The position numbers and the translations under genes were made by a program. A DNA stretch of 64,000 nt from Hymenobacter latericoloratus (GTDB taxonomy: Bacteria > Bacteroidota > Bacteroidia > Cytophagales > Hymenobacteraceae). Shown piece by piece: positions 24,230-33,099 of the stretch. The DNA is taken from positions 62,001 through 126,000 of the forward strand of contig NZ_JACHNV010000004.1 of the NCBI RefSeq assembly GCF_014199535.1, read 5' to 3'. The notes under the pieces were generated by a model. That model saw only the letters and a program-made list of their open reading frames with translations. It made no database searches and was not told the DNA's origin. How positions within the stretch are numbered: position 1 is the stretch's first letter; every line of letters begins with the position of its first letter.

Positions 24230-24661
24230 ATGACTATGATGGCTGAGATGCGGCGTAGGAACGACTGTTTTCAAATTATATATGACCCGGCCAACGGCCT
24301 GCTCCAACTGCAGTGGCTGGCTCTGTCACCGATGCACCAAGCCAAGGACTGTCTGCTGGAAGCTTTGCAGCTGGTGCAACGCCAGCGCGCCCAACGGGTC
24401 CTGCTGAATCTGGATGGCATGCCGGAACTCTCGGCCCTGGATGCGTACCTGCTGGAAACCAACCTGTTACTGGCTTTGCCGGCGCTAACGGTGCAGCAAG
24501 TGGCCCTGGTCCTGACTTCATACATGCAGCACCAGATATTGCTGGAAAGCAGCCTGCGGCGGCCACCCTTTGATATTCAGGTGTTTGACGATGCCGAAAC
24601 CGCGCTGGATTGGCTGCAGCAGTCCGCCGTTCGGCCGGCGCCGCTGTCGGTAGGAGGGTAG
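24230..24661 (+). CDS. STAS/SpoIIAA-like protein (copy B)
   Basis: This 143-residue protein has the same outline as copy A: an N-terminal beta hairpin (IIYDPANGLLQLQWLAL), a helix, a central strand with VLLNLDGMPELS and a final helix TALDWLQQ. The central L-x-L-D-x strand matches the place of the conserved strand in copy A. ATG 24230 is chosen; several more ATGs follow within 20 bases, and the frame is also open upstream from a TTG at 24185. The 263 bases between the two copies show no other gene. The function is probably a binding or regulatory one; unproven. Confidence 0.55.
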   Translation: MTMMAEMRRRNDCFQIIYDPANGLLQLQWLALSPMHQAKDCLLEALQLVQRQRAQRVLLNLDGMPELSALDAYLLETNLLLALPALTVQQVALVLTSYMQHQILLESSLRRPPFDIQVFDDAETALDWLQQSAVRPAPLSVGG

Positions 24662-24839
24662 CCCGGTGGGCGCTGCAAAGCGGATAAGGCCTTTGTTGGC
24701 CAGAGCAGGTGCTCTGTCAAGCTGACAGCAGCCGGTAGGGTGGAATAAGGTTTGAAAAGAGTAAAACCCGATGATGCGCCGGTCCTGGGGCTGGCAGATC
24801 GTCATAGTTTTCGGTTTCACTCAACTTTCCTACCCTGTT

Positions 24840-26672
24840 ATGCAAGAGAAAGGTAGCATCTCGATTCATACCGAGAATATCTTCCCCATCATCAAGAAGT
24901 TTCTGTACTCCGACCACGAAATCTTCCTGCGCGAGCTGGTAAGCAACGCCGTGGATGCCACCCAGAAGCTGAAGAGCCTGGGCCAGCTGGGCGAGTTCAA
25001 AGGCGAGCTGGGGGAGCTGAAGGTGAAAGTGAGCGTGGACAAGGAAGCCCGCACCATCACCATTTCCGACCGGGGCCTGGGCATGACGGCCGAGGAAATC
25101 AAGAAGTACATCAACCAGATTGCCTTCTCCGGTGCCACCGAGTTTGTGGAGAAGTATAAGGAGAAGGATGCCGCCGCTAAAGACCAGATTATCGGGCAGT
25201 TCGGCCTGGGCTTCTACTCGGCTTTCATGGTGGCCAAGGAGGTAGAAATCTTCTCCAGGAGCTATAAGGAAGGCACCGAGGGCGCCCACTGGGTGTGCGA
25301 CGGTAGCACCGAGTTCAGCCTGGAAACCACCGAGAAGGCCGAGCGTGGCACCGATGTAGTGCTGCACGTAGCCGAAGACTCGGACGAGTTTCTGGAGGCG
25401 GCGCGTCTGAAGGGTATTCTCAACAAATACTGCAAGTTCCTGCCGGTTGAAATTGAGTTCGAGGGCGAGGTTATCAACCAAACAGCGCCTATCTGGACCA
25501 AGCAGCCCTCGGAGCTGACCGATGAGGACTACACCAAGTTCTACCAGGAGCTGTATCCCTTCTCGGAGCCTCCCCTGTTCTGGATTCACCTCAACGTAGA
25601 CTACCCCTTCAACCTGACGGGTATCCTGTACTTCCCGAAGGTGAAGGACGAGCTGCAGCTCCAGCGCAACAAAATTCAGCTCTACTCGCGTCAGGTGTTC
25701 ATTACCGATGAGGTGAAGGACGTGGTGCCCGAGTTCCTGATGCTGCTGCACGGCGTCATCGACTCGCCCGACATCCCGCTGAACGTGTCGCGCAGCTTCC
25801 TGCAGGCCGACGCCAACGTGCGCAAAATAAACACCTACGTCACCAAGAAGGTAGCCGACAAACTGGCCGAGCTGTACCGCAAAGACCGCGCGGGCTTCGA
25901 GGAGAAATGGTCAGATATTGGCCTGTTCGTGAAGTATGGCATGCTCTCCGACGAGAAGTTCTATGACAAGGCCAAGGACTTTGCGCTGGTACAGAATACG
26001 GCGGGTAAATATTTCACCCTGAGCGAGTACCAGGAGTTTATTCAGGCCAACCAGAAGGACAAGCACGAGCAGACCGTGGTACTCTACACCACCGATGCCG
26101 AGGCCCAGCACGCCTATGTACAGGCCGCCACGGAGCGGGGCTACGATGTACTGAAGCTCGATGCCGTGCTTGACCCCCACTTCATCGGTCAGTTGGAGCA
26201 GAAGCTGGAGAAAACCACTTTCAAGCGCGTAGATGCCGACACCGTCAGCAAGCTGATTGAGAAGGAGGAAAGCACGGAAAGCGTGCTCAGCGACGACGAC
26301 AAAACCCGCCTCCAGGATGTGTTCAAACAGGCCATCAGCAACGAGCACATGCACGTGCAGGTAGAAGCCCTGTCGTCCCAGGACGCGCCGGTTATTATTA
26401 CCCTGCCTGAGTTTATGCGCCGCATGAAGGACATGCAGCGGGTAGGCGGCGGAGGCGGCATGCAGATGTTCGGTTCCCTGCCCGACTCCTACACGGTAAG
26501 CGTGAATGCCAACCACCCGGTAGCTCAGCGCGTGCTGCAGGCCGAGGGCGAAGCCGGCTCCAGGCTGGCCCGGCAGGCCTTCGACCTGGCACTACTGGCC
26601 CAGGGCATGCTGAAAGGCGAAGCGCTAACCGCCTTCGTGAAGCGCAGCGCCGATTTGCTGGCTGCTGAATAG
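24840..26672 (+). CDS. htpG: Molecular chaperone HtpG (Hsp90)
   Basis: This 610-residue cytosolic Hsp90 chaperone is near the usual 620. The N-terminal GHKL ATPase has E32 and N36 in RELVSNAVDA, GLGMT for the nucleotide-binding aspartate region and GQFGLGFYSAFMV for the lid. The middle segment has NVSRSFLQAD with the catalytic-loop arginine, and the end is shorter than in E. coli. ATG 24840 gives the family start MQEKGSISIHTENIFP; the upstream 23 codons are not conserved-looking. A terminator follows. HtpG is usually heat-induced; no operator is visible here. Confidence 0.97.
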   Translation: MQEKGSISIHTENIFPIIKKFLYSDHEIFLRELVSNAVDATQKLKSLGQLGEFKGELGELKVKVSVDKEARTITISDRGLGMTAEEIKKYINQIAFSGATEFVEKYKEKDAAAKDQIIGQFGLGFYSAFMVAKEVEIFSRSYKEGTEGAHWVCDGSTEFSLETTEKAERGTDVVLHVAEDSDEFLEAARLKGILNKYCKFLPVEIEFEGEVINQTAPIWTKQPSELTDEDYTKFYQELYPFSEPPLFWIHLNVDYPFNLTGILYFPKVKDELQLQRNKIQLYSRQVFITDEVKDVVPEFLMLLHGVIDSPDIPLNVSRSFLQADANVRKINTYVTKKVADKLAELYRKDRAGFEEKWSDIGLFVKYGMLSDEKFYDKAKDFALVQNTAGKYFTLSEYQEFIQANQKDKHEQTVVLYTTDAEAQHAYVQAATERGYDVLKLDAVLDPHFIGQLEQKLEKTTFKRVDADTVSKLIEKEESTESVLSDDDKTRLQDVFKQAISNEHMHVQVEALSSQDAPVIITLPEFMRRMKDMQRVGGGGGMQMFGSLPDSYTVSVNANHPVAQRVLQAEGEAGSRLARQAFDLALLAQGMLKGEALTAFVKRSADLLAAE

Positions 26673-26706
26673 TCTTAGAAAGTCTAAAGAGTTATAAGTA
26701 GTATAA

Positions 26707-26735
26707 AACCCCGGTGGCTTCCGCTGCCGGGGTTT
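26707..26735 (+). terminator. Rho-independent terminator after htpG
   Basis: AACCCCGGTGGC pairs with GCTGCCGGGGTT around a TTCC loop, followed by TTGTAGTT. Confidence 0.8.
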
Positions 26736-26821
26736 TGTAGTTGCGGTGGGGTAGGGGCAGAAGCTTTACCGGACATCCCTCCACTGTTCCGGCACCCACC
26801 CCTGTGGGCACCAAATCCCTG

Positions 26822-26829
26822 TATCTTTA
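26822..26829 (+). promoter_or_regulatory. TATCTTTA promoter box
   Basis: A one-mismatch TAnnTTTG box 34 bases ahead of the preferred ATG 26863 of the next gene, and six bases ahead of the alternative ATG 26836. Confidence 0.45.
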
Positions 26830-26862
26830 CGTTCGATGCTGCGAATCCTGCCCACTACTCCA

Positions 26863-27816
26863 ATGCGCTTGTTTCGTTCGTGCCTGCTGCTGGCTTTGCT
26901 GGCCACGGGAGCTTGTTCCAAGAAAACCGTTTCCTTCAATAGCCGTCCGGAACTGGTCGGGCAGCTGGCCGCTGCCGACAGCCTAACCACTGCCCGTGAT
27001 ACTACCGCGGCGCCCTCCCTTGACGCCAAGCGGGTAGCCATGACCAAGGAGCAGGAGCGCGCTGCCAAAGAGAAGGAAAAGGCTGCTCAGCGGAAACCAC
27101 GCAAAAAGAAAAACATCTTTTTGGGGGAGCGAATCAAGAAGGCGTATGTAAAGTCAGGTCCGAAAGGGAAAAACCAGGTAATCGAAACGTTTTACTACCT
27201 CCGCACCTTCCAGCAACCGAATCAGTACGCCCCGGCCCGCTATATTTTCGACCCCAAAAAGCGCCGCATCTTTAAGGCTGCTCCGGGGGAAATAGATGGA
27301 ACCCAGGTGAAGGTGCTGCACGGGCCATACAAGAAAATGCAGGGCGGCAAAGTGGTAGAAACCGGCTTTTATGCCATGGGTACCCGCCACCTGCGCTGGG
27401 AAAAATTTACCCGCGACAACATCCTGCTCAGTAAAACCCACTACGAAATGGGTTTCCCGCGCGACGCCAACGTTACTTATTACGATGCGGCTCAGAAGCA
27501 GGTGAAGGAAGTGATTCCCTACGTGAACGGCAAACTGGAGGGCGACTACGTTCGCTACAACGAGAACGGGCAACTAGAGTGGGTAGGACAGTTTGAGAAC
27601 GGCCGGCGGGTAGGCACCTGGAGCCGCTACTGGGGTTTCCGTAATACCCGCAACCGCCTCCGCTACGAGTATGAGTACGGCGAATCTGGTTACGAGCCGG
27701 AAGTGGCTGAGCCTGTGCTGATAAAGGAATACAACCGCAACGGTGTCGCCATTTTCGAGAAAGACAAATTCGACAACCGCGGCAAACCCGACACCGCCCG
27801 CCCCGGCCTGCGATGA
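26863..27816 (+). CDS. MORN/YwqK-like repeat lipoprotein
   Basis: This 317-residue protein has a lipoprotein signal (C18 in LLATGAC). A Lys/Glu-rich basic linker follows (about residues 60-95), then short repeats of the kind GxYxxYNENGQLEWVGQFENGRRVGTW found in MORN and YwqK-type proteins (for example about 225-250). Such proteins in Bacteroidota are often predicted to sit in the periplasm or outer membrane with unknown roles. An earlier ATG at 26836 would put nine residues before the signal; 26863 is preferred. The gene is followed by a long palindrome and a convergent nuclease gene. Confidence 0.7.
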   Translation: MRLFRSCLLLALLATGACSKKTVSFNSRPELVGQLAAADSLTTARDTTAAPSLDAKRVAMTKEQERAAKEKEKAAQRKPRKKKNIFLGERIKKAYVKSGPKGKNQVIETFYYLRTFQQPNQYAPARYIFDPKKRRIFKAAPGEIDGTQVKVLHGPYKKMQGGKVVETGFYAMGTRHLRWEKFTRDNILLSKTHYEMGFPRDANVTYYDAAQKQVKEVIPYVNGKLEGDYVRYNENGQLEWVGQFENGRRVGTWSRYWGFRNTRNRLRYEYEYGESGYEPEVAEPVLIKEYNRNGVAIFEKDKFDNRGKPDTARPGLR

Positions 27817-27825
27817 AAGTGAAAC

Positions 27826-27897
27826 AGAGAACAGGTGCGTTGGCCGTTCAGAGTGCCCTGATGGCACCGGCCGAACGTCCAACGCACCTGTTCTCTA
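27826..27897. repeat. Long palindrome between convergent genes
   Basis: AGAGAACAGGTGCGTTGG (starting 27827) pairs exactly with CCAACGCACCTGTTCTCT (ending 27895), with further pairing inside (CGTTC / GAACG and GTGCC / GGCAC). It probably folds as one long hairpin in either transcript and may end both. Confidence 0.75.
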
Positions 27898-27903
27898 TAC
27901 CGC

Positions 27904-28263
27904 TTAGTAAAAAGCGTCTTCGAAATGCTCCACGCGCAAACCGCCGGCGGCTGGCAGTAGGGCCACAATGTCGAAGCGAATGTCGCCGGTCCAGGCTAAT
28001 TCCTCCTGTAGCTGCTGGGCCGCCAGCCGCAGCAGCTGTCGTTTCCGCTCCGTGACAAACTCTTCGGGGTAGCCGTACTGCGCAGAGGAGCGGGTTTTGA
28101 CTTCCACAAAAACCAGCAGCTGTTGACCCAGCTGCACAATCAGGTCTACCTCGGCGCGGCGGTGGCGGTAGTTGCGCCGTACTAGTTGGTAGCCCTGCGC
28201 GAGCAAATAGTCAAGGGCGGCTTCTTCGCCCTCGTGGCCAAGTTGGTGAGAGGCAATCAGCAT
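27904..28263 (-). CDS. YraN/UPF0102-like nuclease
   Basis: This 119-residue protein of the UPF0102 (YraN) family has a restriction-endonuclease-like fold. The active-site pattern is visible: HQLGHEGEEAA at the start, RRAEVDLIV (Asp) and FVEVKTR (E-x-K). The family may act on branched or Holliday-type DNA; the exact role is not settled. The frame is open upstream for 40 codons, but the start at 28263 (MLIASHQLGHEGE) matches the normal length. It is divergent from lipB, sharing a 232-base gap. Confidence 0.9.
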   Translation of the reverse strand: MLIASHQLGHEGEEAALDYLLAQGYQLVRRNYRHRRAEVDLIVQLGQQLLVFVEVKTRSSAQYGYPEEFVTERKRQLLRLAAQQLQEELAWTGDIRFDIVALLPAAGGLRVEHFEDAFY

Positions 28264-28328
28264 CTGGCAGAGAGTAGGTGGGGAAAGCAGCAGCAGGAAT
28301 AGATAGTCCAGCTTGGGACTAAATCTAG

Positions 28329-28336
28329 TACCTTTG
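28329..28336 (+). promoter_or_regulatory. TACCTTTG promoter box for lipB
   Basis: An exact TAnnTTTG box followed by CACGG. A TTG at 28313-28315 lies 13 bases upstream, closer than usual. It is about 160 bases before ATG 28496, implying a long leader or an earlier start. Confidence 0.45.
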
Positions 28337-28495
28337 CACGGTTTCAGCCGAGCTGGCAATCTTGCTGCTGGTGAGTATTTCACCAGTTGCGAGAGGCTTG
28401 CCTGAACTGGTAAAGACTTGGCCAGAAGGTTCCGGTGTTTATCGGAGCCAATCAGCCGATGGCCGCCAGGTTCCTGCTCTTTTCTGCTCTACGCT

Positions 28496-29302
28496 ATGAC
28501 TATCTACTCTGCTTGCGCTGGCCCGGAGCCTACGGGTGCTACCCCGGCTTCCACAGAAAACGTTTCTGCAGCTGCCAGCCAAAACCGCCGGATTGAGGTG
28601 CGGCGCTTGGGTATGGTAGAGTACGAGCCAACCTGGGCGTTGCAGGAACAGCTGCTGGCCGAAACCCTGAATCGTAAGGCGCTCAACCGCCAGGCTCTGG
28701 AGGCGGGCCAAGCTCCGCAGCCTACCCCCAACTACTTGCTGCTCTGCGAGCATCCGCATGTATATACCCTGGGCAAGAGCGGCAAACCTGAGCACCTGCT
28801 CCTCGATGAGGCGGGCTTGGCCGCTCACGCGGCTACCTTCCACCGCATCAACCGCGGCGGCGACATCACCTATCATGGCCCCGGCCAGCTGGTAGGCTAC
28901 CCCATTCTCGACCTCGATAACTTCTTTACCGATATTCACCGCTACCTGCGTGTGCTGGAAGAAGCCGTCATCCTTACGCTGGCCGAGTACGGAGTGCGCG
29001 CCGGCCGTATTGCCGGGCTTACCGGCGTCTGGATTGACTTTGAAGAAGGAGCCCTCAACCCTCGAAAAATTTGCGCTCTGGGCGTGAAATGCAGCCGCTG
29101 GGTGACCATGCACGGCTTTGCCCTCAACGTTACCACTAACCTTTCGTACTTCGGTCACATTGTTCCCTGCGGCATCACGGATAAAGCCGTAACCTCTCTG
29201 GCACAGGAATTGGGTCGGGCGGTTGCCGTCACGGAAGTGCAGGACCGTTTACTACCCCATCTGGCCCGCCTGCTGGAAGCCGAGCTGTACGCCAATAGCT
29301 GA
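28496..29302 (+). CDS. lipB: Lipoate-protein ligase B (octanoyltransferase)
   Basis: LipB moves octanoyl groups from acyl carrier protein to the lipoyl domains of 2-oxoacid dehydrogenases. The protein has 268 residues, with an N-terminal extension of about 35 residues (Ala/Pro-rich) before the fold starts at IEVRRLG. The hallmarks are in order: CEHPHVYTLGKSG, RGGDITYHGPGQLVGYPILD, the lysine segment RKICALGVKCSRWVTMHG and the catalytic cysteine in PCGITDK. A loop of about 20 residues around LNRKALNRQALEAGQAPQ is longer than usual. ATG 28496 is chosen; the frame is open 26 codons further up. The next gene begins three bases after the stop. Confidence 0.95.
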   Translation: MTIYSACAGPEPTGATPASTENVSAAASQNRRIEVRRLGMVEYEPTWALQEQLLAETLNRKALNRQALEAGQAPQPTPNYLLLCEHPHVYTLGKSGKPEHLLLDEAGLAAHAATFHRINRGGDITYHGPGQLVGYPILDLDNFFTDIHRYLRVLEEAVILTLAEYGVRAGRIAGLTGVWIDFEEGALNPRKICALGVKCSRWVTMHGFALNVTTNLSYFGHIVPCGITDKAVTSLAQELGRAVAVTEVQDRLLPHLARLLEAELYANS

Positions 29303-29305
29303 TTT

Positions 29306-29725
29306 ATGAGAAAAGACATCGTTTTCGACCCCGTTGAGGGAGTGTCGGTTGCCGTAGTGCCAGATGAGGTAGCGGGCGGCTCAACTGAAAGTGCGTTAGG
29401 CTGGCAGGTATATCTGCTCAACCACAACGATTTCGCGCTGCAGAACGTCATTGTCAGCTCCAACGGGTACGGCACCAGCCCGGAAGGAGAGGCCATTCGC
29501 ACCTCTACTCTCCGCCACGTAATGCTGGAGGTGGAGCCACGCGCGGCAGTGGTCATTGAGCCCATTGATCCGGCCTTGTTTCACCTCAACAATCAGTACT
29601 GGGTGAGCTACTACGTCGGGGACAAAATCCTCGACAAAAAATTCATTTTCGTACCCGACGCCATTACCACTGATAACCTGACACCTATTGCGCTGCTCCA
29701 GCGGCCGGGTGTGCTGCATAGTTAA
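29306..29725 (+). CDS. Conserved hypothetical protein next to lipB
   Basis: This 139-residue soluble protein is rich in beta strands (WQVYLLNHNDFALQNVIVSS, VEPRAAVVIEP, YWVSYYVGD). I know no domain name for it; relatives in Bacteroidota have been mislabelled as a phenylalanyl-tRNA synthetase subunit, which the sequence does not support. It starts only three bases after the lipB stop, so the two are almost certainly co-transcribed. The role is unknown. Confidence 0.65.
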   Translation: MRKDIVFDPVEGVSVAVVPDEVAGGSTESALGWQVYLLNHNDFALQNVIVSSNGYGTSPEGEAIRTSTLRHVMLEVEPRAAVVIEPIDPALFHLNNQYWVSYYVGDKILDKKFIFVPDAITTDNLTPIALLQRPGVLHS

Positions 29726-29728
29726 GCG

Positions 29729-29736
29729 TACCTTTG
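29729..29736 (+). promoter_or_regulatory. TACCTTTG promoter box
   Basis: An exact TAnnTTTG box right after the stop of the preceding gene, 55 bases before ATG 29792. No clear -33 TTG. Confidence 0.5.
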
Positions 29737-29791
29737 CATTTCCATTTCTGGTCCTGGTTCAGGACTACTTTACCGTAAGAGTCAATCTGCA

Positions 29792-30862
29792 ATGAATGCA
29801 CTCGGAATTCAGTTGGGCTTGTCGTCCCTGTGGGCGTTTCTGGTGGCCTTGTTCGCCGTTCCGTCCATTATCTACATTGCCCACCTGAAAAACATGCTCG
29901 ATACGCCCAACGTACGAACCGTGCACGAGTCGCTGACTCCGCGGTTGGGTGGGGTAGCAGTATTTGCCGGGTTTATGTCGGCGCTTACCATTTTCGCCCC
30001 CCTCAATAATGGGGTGCAGCAGCTTCTGGCCGGTTGCATTGTGCTGTTTTTCGTAGGGCTGAAAGACGACTTGGTCAGCATCTCGGTATCCAAGAAATTT
30101 ATTGGGCAGCTTTTGGCCACGGGCATCGTCATGATTATGGCGGACGTGCGTATTACCAGCTTTCAGGGTATTCTGGGGATAGGGGTGCTACCCATCGGGA
30201 TTAGCTATGCCTTCACTTTTTTTGCCATTGTCGGCATCACCAACGCCATAAACCTCATCGACGGCCTGGATGGACTAGCCGGCTCCATTGTCCTGATTAT
30301 CGTCAGCACCTTCGGCTACTATTTCTACCAGTACGGCGGCGACCAATTCGGCAACTATGTGTTTGTGTCAGTTTGTGTGATAGGCGGCATCCTGGGGTTC
30401 CTGCGCTATAACTTTCATAAAGCCACCATTTTCATGGGCGACACAGGCTCCTTGGTGTGCGGCTTTATTGTATCCATCCTGACTATTCAGTTCATTGAAA
30501 TGGGGCTGAAAGTGGGACAGCCGTTCGCGTCCTCCGCTCCATCCGTAGCCGCCGGTATTCTGTTTGTACCACTGTTCGACACGCTGCGGGTATTCATCGT
30601 TCGTATGATGGCAGGCCGCTCACCCTTTTCGCCGGACAAAAACCATGTGCATCACCGCATCCTAGCCATGGGCTTCCAGCAAATCAGCACGGTAATTTTG
30701 CTGGGTCTGCTTAACGTGGTCGTTATCCTGTTCGTTATCAATTTCGCATACCTGGGCAACACGCTGCTTATCTGCGCACTAGTGGCGTTTTCTCTGGTGC
30801 TGAGTGTGTTTCTGGGAGTGTACCACAGCCGGGCCGAGCGCCAGCGGGTAGCCTCCAATTAG
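29792..30862 (+). CDS. Undecaprenyl-phosphate sugar-1-phosphate transferase (WecA/TagO-like)
   Basis: This 356-residue membrane enzyme of the MraY/WecA superfamily would load a sugar-1-phosphate, probably N-acetylglucosamine-1-phosphate, onto undecaprenyl phosphate to begin a surface polysaccharide. About ten helices are visible. The cytoplasmic active-site motifs are GLKDDLVS, NLIDGLDGLAGS, FMGDTGSL and DKNHVHHRIL, the last being the HxxH-type motif of WecA rather than MraY. Nothing else in the window belongs to a glycan cluster, so this may be a stand-alone initiating enzyme. The following gene begins 15 bases later. Confidence 0.92.
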   Translation: MNALGIQLGLSSLWAFLVALFAVPSIIYIAHLKNMLDTPNVRTVHESLTPRLGGVAVFAGFMSALTIFAPLNNGVQQLLAGCIVLFFVGLKDDLVSISVSKKFIGQLLATGIVMIMADVRITSFQGILGIGVLPIGISYAFTFFAIVGITNAINLIDGLDGLAGSIVLIIVSTFGYYFYQYGGDQFGNYVFVSVCVIGGILGFLRYNFHKATIFMGDTGSLVCGFIVSILTIQFIEMGLKVGQPFASSAPSVAAGILFVPLFDTLRVFIVRMMAGRSPFSPDKNHVHHRILAMGFQQISTVILLGLLNVVVILFVINFAYLGNTLLICALVAFSLVLSVFLGVYHSRAERQRVASN

Positions 30863-30876
30863 CCCTGCGCTTTTCC

Positions 30877-32061
30877 GTGCCTAGCAGCCGTTTTCAACTG
30901 GTCTTGGTGTTGCTTTGGGTAATAGGCCTAAGCGGGCTGCCGCGGCTGCCGAAGGCAGCCGAGTACCGGCCTTTACCCCCGGCTCCTCGGGCCGGCCTCA
31001 CACAAGACTGGCTGATTCATGACGAGGTCCGCAACCGTTTGGTGCTCTACCTCTCCGATTATCACGCCCCCACCCGGGCCTACTACCAGTGGCTGTCTAT
31101 CCGGCCTGGGAAGGCCCTGCCCATCACGTTCACGGCCCGCACCAACCTCAGCTTGTTCCTGGACAACCGGCTAGTGTTTACCGCGCACAGCCCCGCTTCC
31201 TACACCGTTGATCTGGCCAAACTGCTGCCCCAAGGAAGCGTAGCCGGTCCGCATCTGCTCTGCGTCTGGCAGCCAGATGGGCCGCCTAATCTGTCGTCCT
31301 TCGTGAATGCCGTGCCGGCTACCCCGACTCAGGCTGGAAAGGTCAGCCCGCAAACAGTGGCAGCGGCGCCCCGCCCGCGCGGGCACCAGGGCCAGAACGT
31401 TTTTGTCGGATTCCTGCTGTTCATTGGGCTGTGTTATGGAAGCCTGCGAGCTTCCTATCAGCCCGGTTTTGCCCGCATTTATCAGTTGGAAGGCCTCTGG
31501 GGGAAAGGAGCTACCGAGCAGGACTTTCTCGTCAAACCCACTCTGACCTGGTTGAACTTGGGGCTGGTGCTGCTCTTTGCCTTGTCCTTCGCGCTGCTGT
31601 TGGTAGCTATCCACACCAACATTCAAAGCATTGTCATACTGCGTCAGTTATTCGACGTAGCCGAATCGGCAATTGTAGTACGCGTACTCCTCTACACGGC
31701 CTTGGTTGCCGGCTTTGTGCTAGGGAAATATCTGTTTCTGGAATTGCTGGGGTACATTTTTGATGTGACAGAACTGGTCACCATTCAGTACCGCGAGTTT
31801 ATCCGCACCATACTATTTATGGGGCTGTTCCTGCCCGTTGTCATGTTGCTCTACCTGGGGCTAAACCAGCGCCTACCCGAAACTGTGCTGTGGGTATCCA
31901 ACGGGGTGGTTTCCTTGCTGTTGGTTGGTACGGTGATACGCGTGGCGCGCACACTTCATCATAAGACTTCGCTGCTGAATCTGCATTTGTTTTCGTACCT
32001 TTGCGCCACAGAAGTGATTCCTTTGATCATTCTGCTTAAGCTGATCGTTTTTACCTACTGA
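30877..32061 (+). CDS. DUF4271-like membrane protein
   Basis: This 394-residue protein starts with GTG at 30877 and an N-terminal signal. A periplasmic part of about 150 residues follows, then about seven hydrophobic helices in the second half, in line with DUF4271 proteins of Bacteroidota as I recall them. Those are commonly encoded beside uroporphyrinogen-III synthase, as here. The first half resembles a beta-rich domain (LVLYLSDYHAPTRAYYQWLS). The function is unknown. It follows the WecA-like gene by 15 bases and ends 77 bases before hemD. Confidence 0.7.
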   Translation: MPSSRFQLVLVLLWVIGLSGLPRLPKAAEYRPLPPAPRAGLTQDWLIHDEVRNRLVLYLSDYHAPTRAYYQWLSIRPGKALPITFTARTNLSLFLDNRLVFTAHSPASYTVDLAKLLPQGSVAGPHLLCVWQPDGPPNLSSFVNAVPATPTQAGKVSPQTVAAAPRPRGHQGQNVFVGFLLFIGLCYGSLRASYQPGFARIYQLEGLWGKGATEQDFLVKPTLTWLNLGLVLLFALSFALLLVAIHTNIQSIVILRQLFDVAESAIVVRVLLYTALVAGFVLGKYLFLELLGYIFDVTELVTIQYREFIRTILFMGLFLPVVMLLYLGLNQRLPETVLWVSNGVVSLLLVGTVIRVARTLHHKTSLLNLHLFSYLCATEVIPLIILLKLIVFTY

Positions 32062-32114
32062 AGTACCTTTTGCCGGCCTGCACCGGCTTTGCCCGCAACG
32101 CCCCCTTATCGCCT

Positions 32115-32122
32115 TAGATTTA
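32115..32122 (+). promoter_or_regulatory. TAGATTTA promoter box for hemD
   Basis: A one-mismatch TAnnTTTG box 15 bases before ATG 32138. No good upstream TTG. Confidence 0.35.
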
Positions 32123-32137
32123 CCTTTTCCCTACCTT

Positions 32138-32956
32138 ATGGCCGAGAGCAAAGACAAACCGGGGACGGGCCGTCATGCCAAGCGCATCTCCAGCATACTT
32201 GTCACCCAGCCAAAGCCCGCGAACGACGTTTCCCCGTATTTCTCTATTGCCGAGAAATACGGTATCAAAGTAGATTTTCGGGAGTTTATTGAGGTTCAGC
32301 CGGTTTCCTATAAGGACTTCCGGAAAGAAAAAGTCAACATCCAAGAGCACACGGCCATCATTTTTACAAGCCGTAATGCCGTTGACCATTTCTTCCGGAT
32401 TTGCCAGGAAGCTAAGATTGAGATGCCTGCTGAGATGAAGTATTTCTGCATCTCCGAGCAAACGGCCAACTACCTGCAGAAGTACATCGTGCTGCGCAAG
32501 CGTAAGCTGTTCGTTGGCCAGCGCACAGCCGCCGACCTCTTCGACGTTATCAAGAAACACAAGGGCGAGAAATTCCTGTATCCCTGCTCCGACATCCGGA
32601 AGGACGACATTCCGGAATTTATGCGGGCCAATGGCTTCAAATTCACAGAAGCGGTTATCTATCGTACCGTCGCCAGCGACCTGTCCGATCTTTCGGATGT
32701 AAAGTACGACTGCATTGCTTTCTTTAGCCCGTCGGGTATTAGTTCTCTGTTTATCAACTTCCCTGATTTTGAGCAGAACGGTACGCGCATCGCCGCCTTT
32801 GGTCCTACTACGGCCAAAGCGGTACTGGAGGCCGGGCTGGAGCTGGACATTGAAGCGCCCCAGCCAAACGCTCCTTCCATGACGGGCGCCATTGAGGCGT
32901 ACATTCGCCTGCACCACGGCGCCGACCCGGTTAAGGAGAAAAAGAACGTTAAGTGA
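32138..32956 (+). CDS. hemD: Uroporphyrinogen-III synthase
   Basis: HemD closes hydroxymethylbilane with ring-D inversion in haem and sirohaem synthesis. The protein has 272 residues and two alternating alpha/beta halves: SILVTQPKPANDVSPYFS starts the first, IIFTSRNAVDHFF is a conserved segment, and the second half has FFSPSGISSLF and AAFGPTTAKAVLEAGL. These match the family, which is poorly conserved overall. The N-terminal 15 residues are charged and dispensable-looking. The rest of the haem pathway is not in the window; the gene ends in a strong hairpin. Confidence 0.88.
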   Translation: MAESKDKPGTGRHAKRISSILVTQPKPANDVSPYFSIAEKYGIKVDFREFIEVQPVSYKDFRKEKVNIQEHTAIIFTSRNAVDHFFRICQEAKIEMPAEMKYFCISEQTANYLQKYIVLRKRKLFVGQRTAADLFDVIKKHKGEKFLYPCSDIRKDDIPEFMRANGFKFTEAVIYRTVASDLSDLSDVKYDCIAFFSPSGISSLFINFPDFEQNGTRIAAFGPTTAKAVLEAGLELDIEAPQPNAPSMTGAIEAYIRLHHGADPVKEKKNVK

Positions 32957-32975
32957 ACTAGCTGAGTTATAGGAA

Positions 32976-33003
32976 AAGAGGAGCAGCCACTACTGCTCCT
33001 CTT
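32976..33003. terminator. Hairpin terminator after hemD
   Basis: AAGAGGAGCAG (32976-32986) pairs with CTGCTCCTCTT (32993-33003) over a six-base loop. The T-run is short. Confidence 0.65.
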
Positions 33004-33040
33004 GCGTATATGCCGTGAAATGTTGGAGGGAGTTTTTCGT

Positions 33041-33048
33041 TACATTTG
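33041..33048 (+). promoter_or_regulatory. TACATTTG promoter box for the T9SS operon
   Basis: An exact TAnnTTTG box, with TTG at 33023-33025 fifteen bases upstream. It lies 51 bases before the porP ATG and directly after the hemD terminator, so it probably starts the porP-gldKLMN transcript. Confidence 0.55.
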
Positions 33049-33099
33049 AAAACGCCCTACGAGTGCTTGTTCATCTGTTTCCGGCTTGTCGTCATTGTT

